Positions 16,143-25,213 are shown, counted from the stretch's first letter. The stretch is 38,583 nt of DNA from Candidatus Sphingobacterium stercorigallinarum (GCA_019115805.1 DXCW01000041.1:1-38583); one strand, 5' to 3'. The notes: a model not told the origin generated them from the letters alone. Translations and numbers: made by a program.

Positions 16143-16937
16143 TTAAATCGCATTCTTACCTTGACCGAATCCTTTTACTACACCCCGGTTGGAGGCGCGC
16201 ACAAAACCAAGGATTTCATCCCGAAGTTCAGTCGCTTCGAATTCGGCTTCAACAATATCTAAGGCTTTGCCTAGATTACTATGTTGTACGAAGAGTACGC
16301 GATAAATATTTTGTATCTCGTTGATTTGTTCATTCGAATAGCCCCGCCGACGCAGTCCTACCGAATTGATGCCGGCATAAGAAATAGGTTCTCTAGCCGC
16401 CTTGATATAAGGAGGCACATCTTTTCTGACTAAGGTACCGCCTGTGACAAAGGCATGTGATCCGATCTTACAAAATTGGTGAACCGCAACCATGCCAGCG
16501 AGCACCACATAGTCTCCCACGGTAATATGCCCGGCCAAGGTACTGGAATTCGAGAAAATACAGTTGTCTCCAATAATACAATCGTGTGCAATATGACTAT
16601 ACGCTTGAATCAAACAGTTTTTTCCCACCGAGGTGCGGTACCGGTCTTTGGTTCCTCGGTTAATGGTCACGCATTCCCGTATGGTGGTATTATCTCCAAT
16701 TTCCGCGGTCGTAGTTTCCCCTTCAAACTTCAAGTCCTGAGGTTCGCCAGAAATTACGGCACCTGGAAAAATCCGGCAATTCTTCCCGATCCGAGCACCG
16801 TTCATGATGGTCACGTTTGAACCAATCCAGGAGCCTTCTCCAATCTCGACATCTTTATGGATAGTCGAAAACGGTTCAATAACCACATTCTGTGCAATTT
16901 TTGCCTCAGGATGTATATACGATAGAGGTTGTATCAT
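16143..16937 (-). CDS. lpxA: UDP-N-acetylglucosamine acyltransferase
   Basis: First enzyme of lipid A synthesis: transfers a 3-hydroxyacyl chain from ACP to UDP-GlcNAc in the cytosol. The 264-residue product shows left-handed beta-helix hexapeptide repeats (for example IGEGSWIGSNVTI, IGDNTTIREC), the catalytic His in QAYSHIAHDC, the HQFCKIG segment, and the C-terminal helical domain starting GLRRRGYS. The ATG at 16937 gives MIQPLSYIHP, the usual family start; a TTG two codons upstream is less likely. It lies 11 bp after the lpxC/fabZ stop in the lpx operon. Confidence 0.96.
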   Translation of the reverse strand: MIQPLSYIHPEAKIAQNVVIEPFSTIHKDVEIGEGSWIGSNVTIMNGARIGKNCRIFPGAVISGEPQDLKFEGETTTAEIGDNTTIRECVTINRGTKDRYRTSVGKNCLIQAYSHIAHDCIIGDNCIFSNSSTLAGHITVGDYVVLAGMVAVHQFCKIGSHAFVTGGTLVRKDVPPYIKAAREPISYAGINSVGLRRRGYSNEQINEIQNIYRVLFVQHSNLGKALDIVEAEFEATELRDEILGFVRASNRGVVKGFGQGKNAI

Positions 16938-16948
16938 TCTCAATTAGT

Positions 16949-18343
16949 TTAACCTTTAACCTTGACTATTTGGGCCATCAACTCCGCTTCGCTAACGATC
17001 TTCTCGCCAACCATGCCCACACCCTTCATGCGCGCAATACCGCGACGAATCGGTTCTAACAACTCACAACTGAAGATGACCGTATCGCCTGGGACGACTT
17101 GATTTTTAAACCGAGCATTCTCGATTTTCAAGAATAACGTCAGCCAGTTCTCAGGATCAGGTACTGTATTCAACACCAAGATGCCACCCGTTTGTGCCAT
17201 GGCCTCAATCTGCAAAACGCCGGGGAACAGTGGTGCATCTGGGAAATGTCCCATAAATAAATCTTCGTTCATCGTCACATTCTTCAATCCCACGACGTGC
17301 GTCTTGGAAAGTTCTAATATTTTATCAATCATTAGAAAAGGTTGACGATGCGGCAAAATATTCATGATCTGAACGGTATCGTATACCGGTGGTGTATTCG
17401 GATCATATACTTTGACATTCTTTTTATTTTTCTCCCGCTTCATCTGCGCGCGAACACGTTTAGCGAAGGCCACATTCGCTGCGTGTCCTGGGCGGGCTGC
17501 CATGATGTGCCCTTTAATCGGCTTACCCACTAGCGCTAAATCCCCGATCATATCCAGCAATTTATGCCGAGCCGGTTCATTCTGATAGCGTAACGAGATA
17601 TTATTCAATATCCCTTCTTGAGCCACCTCCACACGCTTATGAAACAAACCTTGTAATTTGTCCAGCTCATCGTCGGACACCTCTTTATCAACGATAACGA
17701 TGGCGTTCGACAAATCCCCTCCCTTAATCAAGTTTTGGCTCACCAGGGCCTCTAATTCGTGTAGAAAACAAAAGGTACGAGATCCCGCTATTTCGGTGCT
17801 GAATTCATCTAAATTACTAATGGAAGCGTGTTGACTGCCCAATACTGGGGAGTTAAAATCGATCATACAAGTAATCCTGTAACCGTCTACCGGCATGGCA
17901 ACGATCTCCACTTTATTCTCCGGATCGGTATAATGGATGTTATCGGTTACTTCATAATAATCGCGATCGGCCTCCTGATCTTGAAAGCCCACTTCCTGAA
18001 TTTTATCAATAAAAATAGCCGAACTCCCATCGAGAATCGGCACTTCTGGTCCATCGATCTCTATTAGAATATTATCCAGCTGTAGTCCCACCAGTGCAGC
18101 CATGAGGTGTTCAATAGTACTCACAGATGCACCGTTTTGAGAAATGGTTGTTCCTCTTGCGGTGTTGGATACATTATCTACATCCACGCTAACGGTAGGT
18201 TGACCATCTAAGTCCATTCGCTTAAATTTATACCAGTGATGTACTGGCGCAGACTTTAAGGTGACGTTTACTTGCTTCCCCGTGTGTAATCCTACACCCT
18301 TGAAGTGAACATCCGACTTAATGGTTCTCTGTTTTACGTTCAT
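16949..18343 (-). CDS. lpxC/fabZ: Bifunctional LpxC deacetylase / FabZ dehydratase
   Basis: A fusion characteristic of Bacteroidetes (464 residues). The N-terminal part (about 1-300) is UDP-3-O-acyl-GlcNAc deacetylase, the committed lipid A step: STIEHLMAALVG and RHKLLDMIGDLAL carry the Zn ligands and catalytic residues. The C-terminal part (about 320-464) is the hotdog-fold 3-hydroxyacyl-ACP dehydratase: LPHRQPFLMIDK and GHFPDAPLFPGVLQIEAMAQ with the catalytic His and Glu. Both draw on the hydroxyacyl-ACP pool. The start MNVKQRTIK at 18343 is preferred; an in-frame ATG at 18352 would add three residues. It lies in the lpx operon between lpxD and lpxA. Confidence 0.96.
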   Translation of the reverse strand: MNVKQRTIKSDVHFKGVGLHTGKQVNVTLKSAPVHHWYKFKRMDLDGQPTVSVDVDNVSNTARGTTISQNGASVSTIEHLMAALVGLQLDNILIEIDGPEVPILDGSSAIFIDKIQEVGFQDQEADRDYYEVTDNIHYTDPENKVEIVAMPVDGYRITCMIDFNSPVLGSQHASISNLDEFSTEIAGSRTFCFLHELEALVSQNLIKGGDLSNAIVIVDKEVSDDELDKLQGLFHKRVEVAQEGILNNISLRYQNEPARHKLLDMIGDLALVGKPIKGHIMAARPGHAANVAFAKRVRAQMKREKNKKNVKVYDPNTPPVYDTVQIMNILPHRQPFLMIDKILELSKTHVVGLKNVTMNEDLFMGHFPDAPLFPGVLQIEAMAQTGGILVLNTVPDPENWLTLFLKIENARFKNQVVPGDTVIFSCELLEPIRRGIARMKGVGMVGEKIVSEAELMAQIVKVKG

Positions 18344-18384
18344 ATCTAACATTCGTGTTTTTGCAAAAAATTAATCCGGTAAAG

Positions 18385-19422
18385 TTAGCTATTATTTTTC
18401 TCTTTAAGTTGTCGTTCCAGTTCGGCAATTCGTTTCTCTAATTCCGGAAGTTTCGAATACAAAACTTGCGACCGCAACTCATTATTATAGGGGAAAGCAG
18501 GGCTTCCACCCCACTTTTTGTTTTCCTCAACGATCGAACGATTGACGCCCGATTGTGCTTGAATTTGCGAGCCACCGGCAATAGATATATGTCCCACGAC
18601 TCCAACCTGACCGCCCAAAACCACCCGCTGGCCAATCTTCGTACTGCCTGAAACGCCAGTCTGAGCGGCCACCACCGTATGGGCACCTACCTCCACGTTG
18701 TGTGCAATCTGAATCAAATTATCCAATTTCACGCCTTCATGAATACGTGTAGACCCTAAGGTGGCGCGGTCAACAACCGTATTGGCGCCAATTTCTACAT
18801 CATTTCCAACGATGACATTTCCGATCTGAGGAATCTTGTCGTAAGAACCATCTTCACGCGGTGCAAAACCAAAACCATCGCTACCGATGATCGCACCCGA
18901 ATGCACGGTGACACGATCGCCAAGCTGACAGCCATTATAAACCTTAACACCCGGTAGTAGGGTCACTTGATCTCCGACTTCCACATGATCTCCAATATAT
19001 ACCAAAGGGTAAATCTTTACTCCTCTTCCTATCTTAACATTTTTGCCGATATACGCGAAGGCACCGATATAATGATCGTCTCCGATTTGCGCAGAGGCGT
19101 CAATATACACGGGTTCCTCTCGACCTTTCTTATCGTTGATGAGCTCGTCGTACAATTTCAGCAACTCGGTAAACGAGGTATACGCGTTTTTGACCCGTAC
19201 TAATGTAGATTTCACCGGTTTCTGCAGAACCAAGTCTTCATTGATGACAATCACCCCGGCCTCCACCTCATAGATATAATGCTCATATTTCAAATTGGCC
19301 AAAAAGGTTAAACTGTCCGGAGTTGCCTCTTCTATTTTAGAAAGTTGATTAACCAGTCGATCCGGGTTCCCCTCGACACGTCCCTTCAACAGGTTAGCTA
19401 TTTGTTCTGCGGTAAATTGCAT
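18385..19422 (-). CDS. lpxD: UDP-3-O-acylglucosamine N-acyltransferase
   Basis: Third enzyme of the Raetz pathway, adding the second hydroxyacyl chain. The 345-residue protein has the N-terminal uridine-binding domain (about 1-100), then hexapeptide beta-helix repeats including IGSDGFGFAPREDGSYDKI and the catalytic His in IQIAHNVEVGAHT, and a C-terminal helix rich in charged residues (ELEKRIAELERQLKEKN). Length and order match E. coli LpxD. It sits 39 bp after the HD gene stop and 42 bp before the lpxC/fabZ start. Confidence 0.96.
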   Translation of the reverse strand: MQFTAEQIANLLKGRVEGNPDRLVNQLSKIEEATPDSLTFLANLKYEHYIYEVEAGVIVINEDLVLQKPVKSTLVRVKNAYTSFTELLKLYDELINDKKGREEPVYIDASAQIGDDHYIGAFAYIGKNVKIGRGVKIYPLVYIGDHVEVGDQVTLLPGVKVYNGCQLGDRVTVHSGAIIGSDGFGFAPREDGSYDKIPQIGNVIVGNDVEIGANTVVDRATLGSTRIHEGVKLDNLIQIAHNVEVGAHTVVAAQTGVSGSTKIGQRVVLGGQVGVVGHISIAGGSQIQAQSGVNRSIVEENKKWGGSPAFPYNNELRSQVLYSKLPELEKRIAELERQLKEKNNS

Positions 19423-19461
19423 GAAGTAAAACTTTATTCGCTATGATATGTTATAATTTTC

Positions 19462-20700
19462 TTAATCTCGATACAAACCTACTTCTTTGGGGTAGGTAAG
19501 CGCATACTTTTCTACGCGACGCGATAACGCTTCAATATTGGACAAGTCAGAGGCTTCTGTAATGTCTTTCAAATGCCCATCTTTAAATAAGACACAAATC
19601 TTATTCTCTTGCAGATCGTACGCATTATTAGCGACAACTTGCTCATAGACAAAATACCCCACTTCTTCATCCCTAAGCCGAAATTTAGCTGCGACTCTTT
19701 TCTTTAAATCGTCAACCAAAACCGGAGAAAACGGCTGGTTACTCAATTCGGTTCGAAACAAGGATCGATCAATAATCCGAGCACATAAATCACTCAAAAT
19801 AAAATCATCGTGTTCCGCCCACATCTTAATGGCCGATAGTATATCGGTATCGTCTAAACGAGTAAACCATTTCAGATGCGACTCTTGAGAAACAAAGTCT
19901 TCCCGACTGACCCGGTTATTTAAAAAATGTGCTAAAGCAGGAGTAGCAAAAAGCTGTTCTCCCTGCATACTCAACTGTTTTGCTCTGGCCAAAGCCTTGA
20001 TCATCATCTGTTCAGCCGAAACAACGGTTTTGTGTAAATAAACCTGCCAGTACATCAACCTCCTAGCAATCAGGAACTTTTCTACCGAATAAATCCCTTT
20101 CGCCTCCACGACCAATTCACCTGCATGGACGTTGAGCATTTTTATGATCCGGTCAAACGAAATCACCCCCTCGGAAACACCCGTATAAAAGCTATCTCGG
20201 TTGAGGTAATCCATCCTATCGGTATCCAGCTGACTAGAAACCAACTGGTGTAAAAATCGTCGATCGTACCGATCATTGAAAATGGTTATCGCTAGCGCCA
20301 ACTGTCCATCAAACTCCTCATTCAACTTGTCCATCAAAATGGACGAGATCAATTCATGTGACACCCCTTCCACTAAGGTATGTTCTAAAGAATGTGAAAA
20401 CGGTCCGTGCCCGATATCGTGTAACAAGATGGCGATCAACACCGCTTCTTCTTCCGCGGAGGAAATTGCCACCCCTTTTCCACGCAACGTCTCCACAGCC
20501 AAAAGCATTAAATGTGTCGCGCCAATGACGTGTTGAAATCGCGTGTGCAAAGCTCCTGGATACACCAGGTGTGTCATAGAGACCTGTTTAATATACCGCA
20601 GCCGCTGTAAATACGGATGCTGGATCAAATCATAAATCAGTCCAGACGGGATTGTTACAAAACCGTAGACAGGATCATTTATGATTTTCTTTTTATTCAC
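19462..20700 (-). CDS. HD-domain phosphohydrolase
   Basis: An HD-superfamily protein (412 residues from the GTG) related to dNTP triphosphohydrolase-like and SAMHD1-like enzymes. The metal-binding set is visible: RFQHVIGATHLM (first His), HDIGHGPFSHSLEH (HD doublet and following His), and DTDRMDYLNRD (last Asp). The GTG at 20700 is chosen because the product then begins NKKKIINDPVYGF, as expected for the family; a TTG at 20745 would add 15 polar residues. It heads the lpx cluster, divergent from porX, an arrangement I recall from other Bacteroidetes. The natural substrate is unknown. Confidence 0.88.
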   Translation of the reverse strand: MNKKKIINDPVYGFVTIPSGLIYDLIQHPYLQRLRYIKQVSMTHLVYPGALHTRFQHVIGATHLMLLAVETLRGKGVAISSAEEEAVLIAILLHDIGHGPFSHSLEHTLVEGVSHELISSILMDKLNEEFDGQLALAITIFNDRYDRRFLHQLVSSQLDTDRMDYLNRDSFYTGVSEGVISFDRIIKMLNVHAGELVVEAKGIYSVEKFLIARRLMYWQVYLHKTVVSAEQMMIKALARAKQLSMQGEQLFATPALAHFLNNRVSREDFVSQESHLKWFTRLDDTDILSAIKMWAEHDDFILSDLCARIIDRSLFRTELSNQPFSPVLVDDLKKRVAAKFRLRDEEVGYFVYEQVVANNAYDLQENKICVLFKDGHLKDITEASDLSNIEALSRRVEKYALTYPKEVGLYRD

Positions 20701-21035
20701 TTGTCTTTGATCGTTTATTTTACCCCCACTCGTTTTTGATCTCAACCCAACTTGGCTAAGTTACACGCAAAGATACATAGATGGTACTTAATTAATGTTA
20801 AAAAAAATCCAAAAAGGGCGAAAAGACGACTTTCGACTTATAAACGGAAACGAAACACCCTCCAATGTCCTCCTGTATCGTTTTCGCACCGGGTGACTAG
20901 AACGTACTTAACGCCAGTCTGTGATTGCTCAGGGTCCTTACTTGGCGACATCATACAGCTAGCCTATATTCAATAGCTGTAGCAAAGACCTAAAAAGAAA
21001 ACCTTAAATTAGCGAAGCTAAGACGGATTAAACAC
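20701..21035. other. Divergent intergenic region between the HD gene and porX
   Basis: No convincing gene. It holds a minus-strand promoter box at 20768-20775 and an 8-bp inverted repeat, TACAGCTA (20954-20961) and TAGCTGTA (20974-20981), 54 bp before the porX ATG. A short lysine/arginine-rich frame at 20752-20976 looks like chance. No consensus promoter for porX was found. Confidence 0.5.
20768..20775 (-). promoter_or_regulatory. Promoter -7 box of the HD-lpx operon
   Basis: On the minus strand TATCTTTG matches TAnnTTTG exactly. A start near 20762 gives a leader of about 60 nt to the GTG at 20700. No clear TTTG -33 box is seen. Confidence 0.5.
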
Positions 21036-22589
21036 ATGCAGAAAATACAGATACTTTGGGCTGACGATGAAATCGAGCTATTGAAACCTCATATTTTATT
21101 GTTGGAACACAAAAACTATAAGGTCATTACCGTAAACAATGGATCGGATGCCGTAGAAGCCTTCGAAAACGATTTATTCGATTTGGTATTCCTCGATGAA
21201 AACATGCCGGGTCTGACCGGTTTGGAAACACTCGACAAACTCAAAGCGATCAACCCTTCAATCCCCACGGTACTGGTCACAAAAAATGAAGAAGAACATT
21301 TGATGGAGGATGCGATTGGGGCAAAAATCGACGATTACCTGATTAAACCGGTCAACCCAAAACAAATCCTATTGACGATTAAGAAATTTACCGAAAATAA
21401 ACGACTGGTTTCCGAACGTACGTCTATGGCCTATCAGCAAGATTTCCGCGAATTAGCGATGCATCTCAATGAAGACTTAGATCACCGGCAGTGGGTAGAG
21501 GCCTATCGCAAACTGCTGTATTGGGAGCTGGCTTTGGAAAAACTGGAAGATGCCGGCATGCACGAGATTTTGACCATGCAAAAATCCGAAGCCAACCTGA
21601 TTTTTTCTCGATTCATCGAAAAAGAATACCTCAAATGGATCAAAACACCCGAATCCGGTCCCACCTTATCCCATCAACTGCTAAAGAAGAAAGTGTTCCC
21701 CAAACTGGACGAAAATAGACCGACCTTTTTCTTTCTGATTGATAATCTACGGTACGATCAGTGGAAAGTCATTAACCACGTCTTGAGTGATTATTACCGC
21801 ATTGAAGAGGAAGACAATTATTACAGTATTTTGCCTACCGCAACCCAGTATGCTCGGAACGCTGTTTTTAGCGGCTTAACACCGTTGGAAATGGAGAAGC
21901 GGTTTCCAAAACTTTGGCAAAACGACGACGAAGAAGGCGGTAAGAATCTCCACGAGGATGTGTTTTTAACCGATCAAATCAAACGGCTCGTCCATCGAGA
22001 TATCCGGCACAGCTACACCAAGGTCATCACCATGGAACAAGGAAAAGAGGTCTTGGACAATGTACACCGATTGATGCAAAATGACTTTAACGTACTGGTA
22101 TACAACTTTGTGGACATGCTATCACATGCCCGCACGGATATCGCCATGATCAAAGAGTTGGCGAACGACGATGCGGCCTACCGATCATTGACCTTATCCT
22201 GGTTTGAACATTCGCCACTACTTGATGTATTGAAATGGCTTTCGCAAAAGAAGGTTCGGGTCATTCTCACCACCGATCACGGCACGATAAAAGTAAAAAA
22301 ACCAAGTAAAATTGTTGGTGACCGCAACACCAACACCAATCTTCGTTATAAGCAAGGGAAAAATCTGAATTATATTGACAAAGACGTCTTTGTCATCAAA
22401 AATCCTGTAGACGCCCAACTGCCACGTATCCACGTGAGCTCTACTTATGTATTTGCCAAAGAAGACACCTACTTTGTCTACCCCAACAACTACAATCAAT
22501 TTATGCACTATTATAACGGAACCTTTCAACATGGAGGCATTTCTTTAGAGGAAATGATCATCCCTTTCATCACTTATAGCCCCAAATAA
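21036..22589 (+). CDS. porX: PorX: response regulator with PglZ/alkaline-phosphatase-like effector domain
   Basis: The 517-residue protein has an N-terminal receiver domain (about 1-120; acidic WADDE, phospho-acceptor Asp in DLVFLDENMPG, Lys in DYLIKPVN) and a C-terminal PglZ domain of the alkaline phosphatase superfamily. The latter shows LIDNLRYDQW (metal Asp), PTATQYARNAVFSGL (nucleophile Thr), LTTDHGT (metal Asp/His) and a late QHGG. PorX is the regulator of type IX secretion in Bacteroidetes, working with the kinase PorY and an ECF sigma factor in Porphyromonas; the PglZ domain cleaves oligonucleotides in characterised members. tsaE starts 5 bp after its stop. Confidence 0.95.
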   Translation: MQKIQILWADDEIELLKPHILLLEHKNYKVITVNNGSDAVEAFENDLFDLVFLDENMPGLTGLETLDKLKAINPSIPTVLVTKNEEEHLMEDAIGAKIDDYLIKPVNPKQILLTIKKFTENKRLVSERTSMAYQQDFRELAMHLNEDLDHRQWVEAYRKLLYWELALEKLEDAGMHEILTMQKSEANLIFSRFIEKEYLKWIKTPESGPTLSHQLLKKKVFPKLDENRPTFFFLIDNLRYDQWKVINHVLSDYYRIEEEDNYYSILPTATQYARNAVFSGLTPLEMEKRFPKLWQNDDEEGGKNLHEDVFLTDQIKRLVHRDIRHSYTKVITMEQGKEVLDNVHRLMQNDFNVLVYNFVDMLSHARTDIAMIKELANDDAAYRSLTLSWFEHSPLLDVLKWLSQKKVRVILTTDHGTIKVKKPSKIVGDRNTNTNLRYKQGKNLNYIDKDVFVIKNPVDAQLPRIHVSSTYVFAKEDTYFVYPNNYNQFMHYYNGTFQHGGISLEEMIIPFITYSPK

Positions 22590-22594
22590 CCGCA

Positions 22595-23005
22595 ATGGAA
22601 TATACTGTCGACCATATTGACCAACTCCCCCAAGCGGCGAAGTGGTTATTGCAGCAAGCCGGTACAAAAAGGGTTTTTCTATTCCAAGCCCCCATGGCAG
22701 CCGGGAAAACGACGTTTATCAAATCCATTTGTAACCACTTGGGCGTGGAAAGCACCACGTCAAGCCCTACGTTCTCGATTGTTAACGAATACCATTCGGC
22801 AATCGGACCGGTGTATCATTTTGATTTCTACCGACTAGAAGATGAGCAGGAAGCCTTTGACTTGGGCTACGAAGAATATTTTTATTCCGGGCATTATTGT
22901 TTTGTCGAGTGGCCAGAGAAAATACCCAATCTCATCCCGGAGGACGCCTTGTTGGTACGCATCGATGTCTTGGATGAAAAAACTCGGCGAATCCAAATTT
23001 TCTAG
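22595..23005 (+). CDS. tsaE: tRNA threonylcarbamoyladenosine biosynthesis ATPase TsaE
   Basis: TsaE supports the TsaB-TsaD complex that makes t6A37 in ANN-decoding tRNAs. The 136-residue product has the P-loop APMAAGKTTFIKS near residues 32-44, where most members read GDLGAGKT, the SPTFSIVNEY motif near 58-67, HFDFYRLE near 75, and VEWPEK near 104, all diagnostic for the family. The first P-loop Gly is replaced by Ala, a mild deviation. It is closely packed with porX, a pairing I recall from other Bacteroidetes. Confidence 0.94.
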   Translation: MEYTVDHIDQLPQAAKWLLQQAGTKRVFLFQAPMAAGKTTFIKSICNHLGVESTTSSPTFSIVNEYHSAIGPVYHFDFYRLEDEQEAFDLGYEEYFYSGHYCFVEWPEKIPNLIPEDALLVRIDVLDEKTRRIQIF

Positions 23006-23062
23006 ATCATCGACGCAACCTTTATATTCCGCCGGACGTCTATAGATAAAACCACGACAAAA

Positions 23063-23626
23063 TTGGAACCTAAGAACGTCTTATACATATGGGAAAAATC
23101 GTGCGCTGGTCAGCCTAAAGCACAGGCCGAACTTTATCGGCTATTTGCTTCCAAGATGTATACGATCTGTCTGAGGTATGCAGGTAACACCGGAGACGCC
23201 GATGATATTCTTCAAACTGGATTTATCCGGGTGTTTACCAAATCAGATCGTTACGACGGCAAAGGTTCCTTAGAAGGATGGATCAGACGCATCATGATCA
23301 ACAGTGCGATTGAGCATTTGCGGAAAAACAAACAGATTTTCGTTTCCGCAGAACATTTAAACGATGCCGATAAGGCTAAATTAATAAGTACGGATAATGA
23401 TCCCACGGCCTATCGTGATTTAATGACAATCATCACATCGCTACCCGTCGGATACCGTACGGTTTTCAACCTGTATGCAATCGAAGGCTATACCCACAAA
23501 GAGATTGCTGAGATGCTGAATATTAGTGAAGGAAATTCAAAATCACAGTTATCGCGAGCTCGGAGCTGGCTACGTGATCGCTTAAACAAAATGGAGGAGG
23601 CGGAATCATGCAAGAAAACGATATAG
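23063..23626 (+). CDS. ECF-type RNA polymerase sigma factor
   Basis: A 187-residue sigma-70 family protein with region 2 (about 22-90: GDADDILQTGFIRVF and EGWIRRIMINSAIEHLRK) and region 4 (about 120-180: LPVGYRTVFNLYAIEGYTH and KEIAEMLNISEGNSKSQLSR). Region 3 is absent, as in ECF factors. No ATG exists upstream of region 2; the TTG at 23063 is the likely start. The gene overlaps the next one by 19 bp, the usual coupling of a sigma factor with its anti-sigma. It lies two genes after porX, which matters because PorX acts with an ECF sigma factor in Porphyromonas; whether this one is the partner is unknown. Confidence 0.92.
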   Translation: MEPKNVLYIWEKSCAGQPKAQAELYRLFASKMYTICLRYAGNTGDADDILQTGFIRVFTKSDRYDGKGSLEGWIRRIMINSAIEHLRKNKQIFVSAEHLNDADKAKLISTDNDPTAYRDLMTIITSLPVGYRTVFNLYAIEGYTHKEIAEMLNISEGNSKSQLSRARSWLRDRLNKMEEAESCKKTI

Positions 23627-24354
23627 ACGAAATCTTTGCCCGGGAATTGAATGGTAAGCACACCATTCCACCGGCTCGCGTTTGGGACGGAATCGCCGCG
23701 GATCTAGCCCGACAACGAAAACGGAGAATACAGGCCCGATTAGGGCGAATTGCAGCTGCCGCCTGTACGGTATTTGCTCTAGGTTTGGGACTGCACCATT
23801 TGACGGGTCCCAATCGCTCGGCTATAGAAGAAGACGAAAAGACAATAGCCGAGCAGACCCCTGCGAGCAGACCGCTTACACTGGATCCCATGCAAACTGC
23901 GGTGCCGACCGGCCACGCAGTGCCCGAGGTAGCTGCACGGACGATAAAAACGGACGATCTAGCAGCCGTCGCTTCCCCTGCAAAAAACCTCGAGGAACAG
24001 CAGATAAAGAACTCTGCAATAGATCCCGATCAAACCATGGGAAGAACAAGCGTTTCTATTTTTCCAGAAGCCGAGCCTACGCTAGTTTTTCAAGCCGACT
24101 TCAGCGCCCCGGACGCAGCCGAAATCCCTATTCAAATGGCCTCACTACAGGCGGGGGCTATTGATTTTCGGGACGATATAGGAAGCGAAACCGAATCTCA
24201 GCCAAAAAACGACGAGGGCAATCTTATTGTCCATGTATTGAACGCCATCTCTCGGAACTTGATACCTGAAGGAAAAGAGCTACAATTCAGCAACGACGAC
24301 GAGGGTACCATACGTATAGATATATCTAAAAATCTAGTCAGACAAAAATTATGA
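23608..24354 (+). CDS. Probable membrane-bound anti-sigma factor
   Basis: No family is recognised with certainty. The 248-residue protein has a cytoplasmic N-terminus (1 to about 43) with MQENDIDEIFARELNG and RVWDGIAADLARQ, one transmembrane segment (about 48-66: IAAAACTVFALGLGLHHL), then a long acidic, Ala/Pro/Thr-rich periplasmic part. This layout, plus the 19-bp overlap with the ECF gene, supports an anti-sigma role. The ATG at 23608 has a GGAGGAGG ribosome site 7-14 bp upstream, strong for this genome. Its end overlaps the next gene by 4 bp (ATGA). The zinc-type ZAS motif (HxxxCxxC) is not seen. Confidence 0.68.
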   Translation: MQENDIDEIFARELNGKHTIPPARVWDGIAADLARQRKRRIQARLGRIAAAACTVFALGLGLHHLTGPNRSAIEEDEKTIAEQTPASRPLTLDPMQTAVPTGHAVPEVAARTIKTDDLAAVASPAKNLEEQQIKNSAIDPDQTMGRTSVSIFPEAEPTLVFQADFSAPDAAEIPIQMASLQAGAIDFRDDIGSETESQPKNDEGNLIVHVLNAISRNLIPEGKELQFSNDDEGTIRIDISKNLVRQKL

Positions 24355-25154
24355 ACAACACATTTTTTGCGGTCATTTTTGGGTTAGCCATTGGCCTCAC
24401 CCCGACATTAAGTAACGCCCAAGTGGTGTATAAAAAGGAGAATCGAGACTCCACACAGTCGGTCACCTTTAGTATTGGAAAACAAGACAACGAGTCCCCA
24501 GAAGAGTCAAAGGAGGAGGAGATATCCTATCCCAGAACATACGGCGGAATAACGTTCACGCGCATTGATTGGGGTTTTTCTAGGTTATCCGATGGGGGCA
24601 GCTTTACACTCGATGAACAAAACCAATTCCTCAGTTACAAAAAGGCATCCAACTTCGGTTTTGATATCGCTCAGTTCGGCATACGCTTCAACGATCAGTT
24701 TAAAGTATACTTAGCCGCAGGATTTGAATGGAACTACTGGCGTTTGAAACAAGATGTGCTGCTCTTGGAAAACGTCACGCCGTTGACCTACGAAGATTTA
24801 GACCCCGAAGCCCATTATGCGAAAAACATCCTCACATCAACTTATCTTCGCCTCCCTATCACTGTTGAATTACGAAGCCGACAGTTAAAAAATGGCAAAC
24901 GAGTGAAGCTGGCATTCGGTGCGATGACGGGCGTGCTCCTCAAAGGAACCCAACGGTTAAAAAGCGAACAGTATGGGAAACAAAAATACAAAGACACGTT
25001 TAATCTACGGACCTTTCAATACGGACCATTCGTTCGGTTGGGCTACGACAACTTCGGTATTTTCGGAAAATATTACGTAAACGACCTGTTTGAAAAAAGC
25101 CCTCAACAAGAAGGACTACACAATCTGACCTTTGGTCTGACATTGGGTTTTTAA
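24351..25154 (+). CDS. Outer-membrane beta-barrel-like protein of unknown function
   Basis: The 267-residue product starts with a signal peptide (cleavage about residue 23-24, LSNAQVV), has an acidic linker (about 35-60: DNESPEESKEEE), then alternating hydrophobic/polar strands rich in aromatic residues (ITFTRIDWGFSRL, FEWNYWRLK, FVRLGYDNFGIFGKYYVNDL) and ends LTFGLTLGF, with a terminal Phe as in outer-membrane barrels. It is the last gene of the sigma/anti-sigma set (ATGA overlap) and a plausible envelope partner or target of that switch. The specific role is not known. Confidence 0.75.
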   Translation: MNNTFFAVIFGLAIGLTPTLSNAQVVYKKENRDSTQSVTFSIGKQDNESPEESKEEEISYPRTYGGITFTRIDWGFSRLSDGGSFTLDEQNQFLSYKKASNFGFDIAQFGIRFNDQFKVYLAAGFEWNYWRLKQDVLLLENVTPLTYEDLDPEAHYAKNILTSTYLRLPITVELRSRQLKNGKRVKLAFGAMTGVLLKGTQRLKSEQYGKQKYKDTFNLRTFQYGPFVRLGYDNFGIFGKYYVNDLFEKSPQQEGLHNLTFGLTLGF

Positions 25155-25171
25155 ACCCGCTTAGGAAAGTG

Positions 25172-25179
25172 TAATTTTG
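25172..25179 (+). promoter_or_regulatory. Promoter -7 box of the orphan ABC gene
   Basis: TAATTTTG matches TAnnTTTG exactly; a T-rich stretch (25148-25152) lies at about the -33 position. The predicted start falls at the beginning of the hairpin at 25180-25201, so that hairpin would form the leader. Confidence 0.5.
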
Positions 25180-25213
25180 TGTCGGGCCTACAGGTCCGAC
25201 ATTTTCATTTTTT
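25180..25213 (+). terminator. Terminator hairpin just before the ABC gene start
   Basis: TGTCGGGCC (25180-25188) pairs with GGTCCGACA (25193-25201), one G-U, 4-nt loop, followed by TTTTCATTTTTT that runs into the ATG at 25214. It can end transcription from the sigma operon, and may also act on transcripts begun at the promoter directly upstream. Confidence 0.78.

Noticed and set aside
20752..20976. Lys/Arg-rich 74-codon frame upstream of porX
   Set aside because: It begins at TTG, has no recognisable motif, and overlaps the HD-gene promoter.
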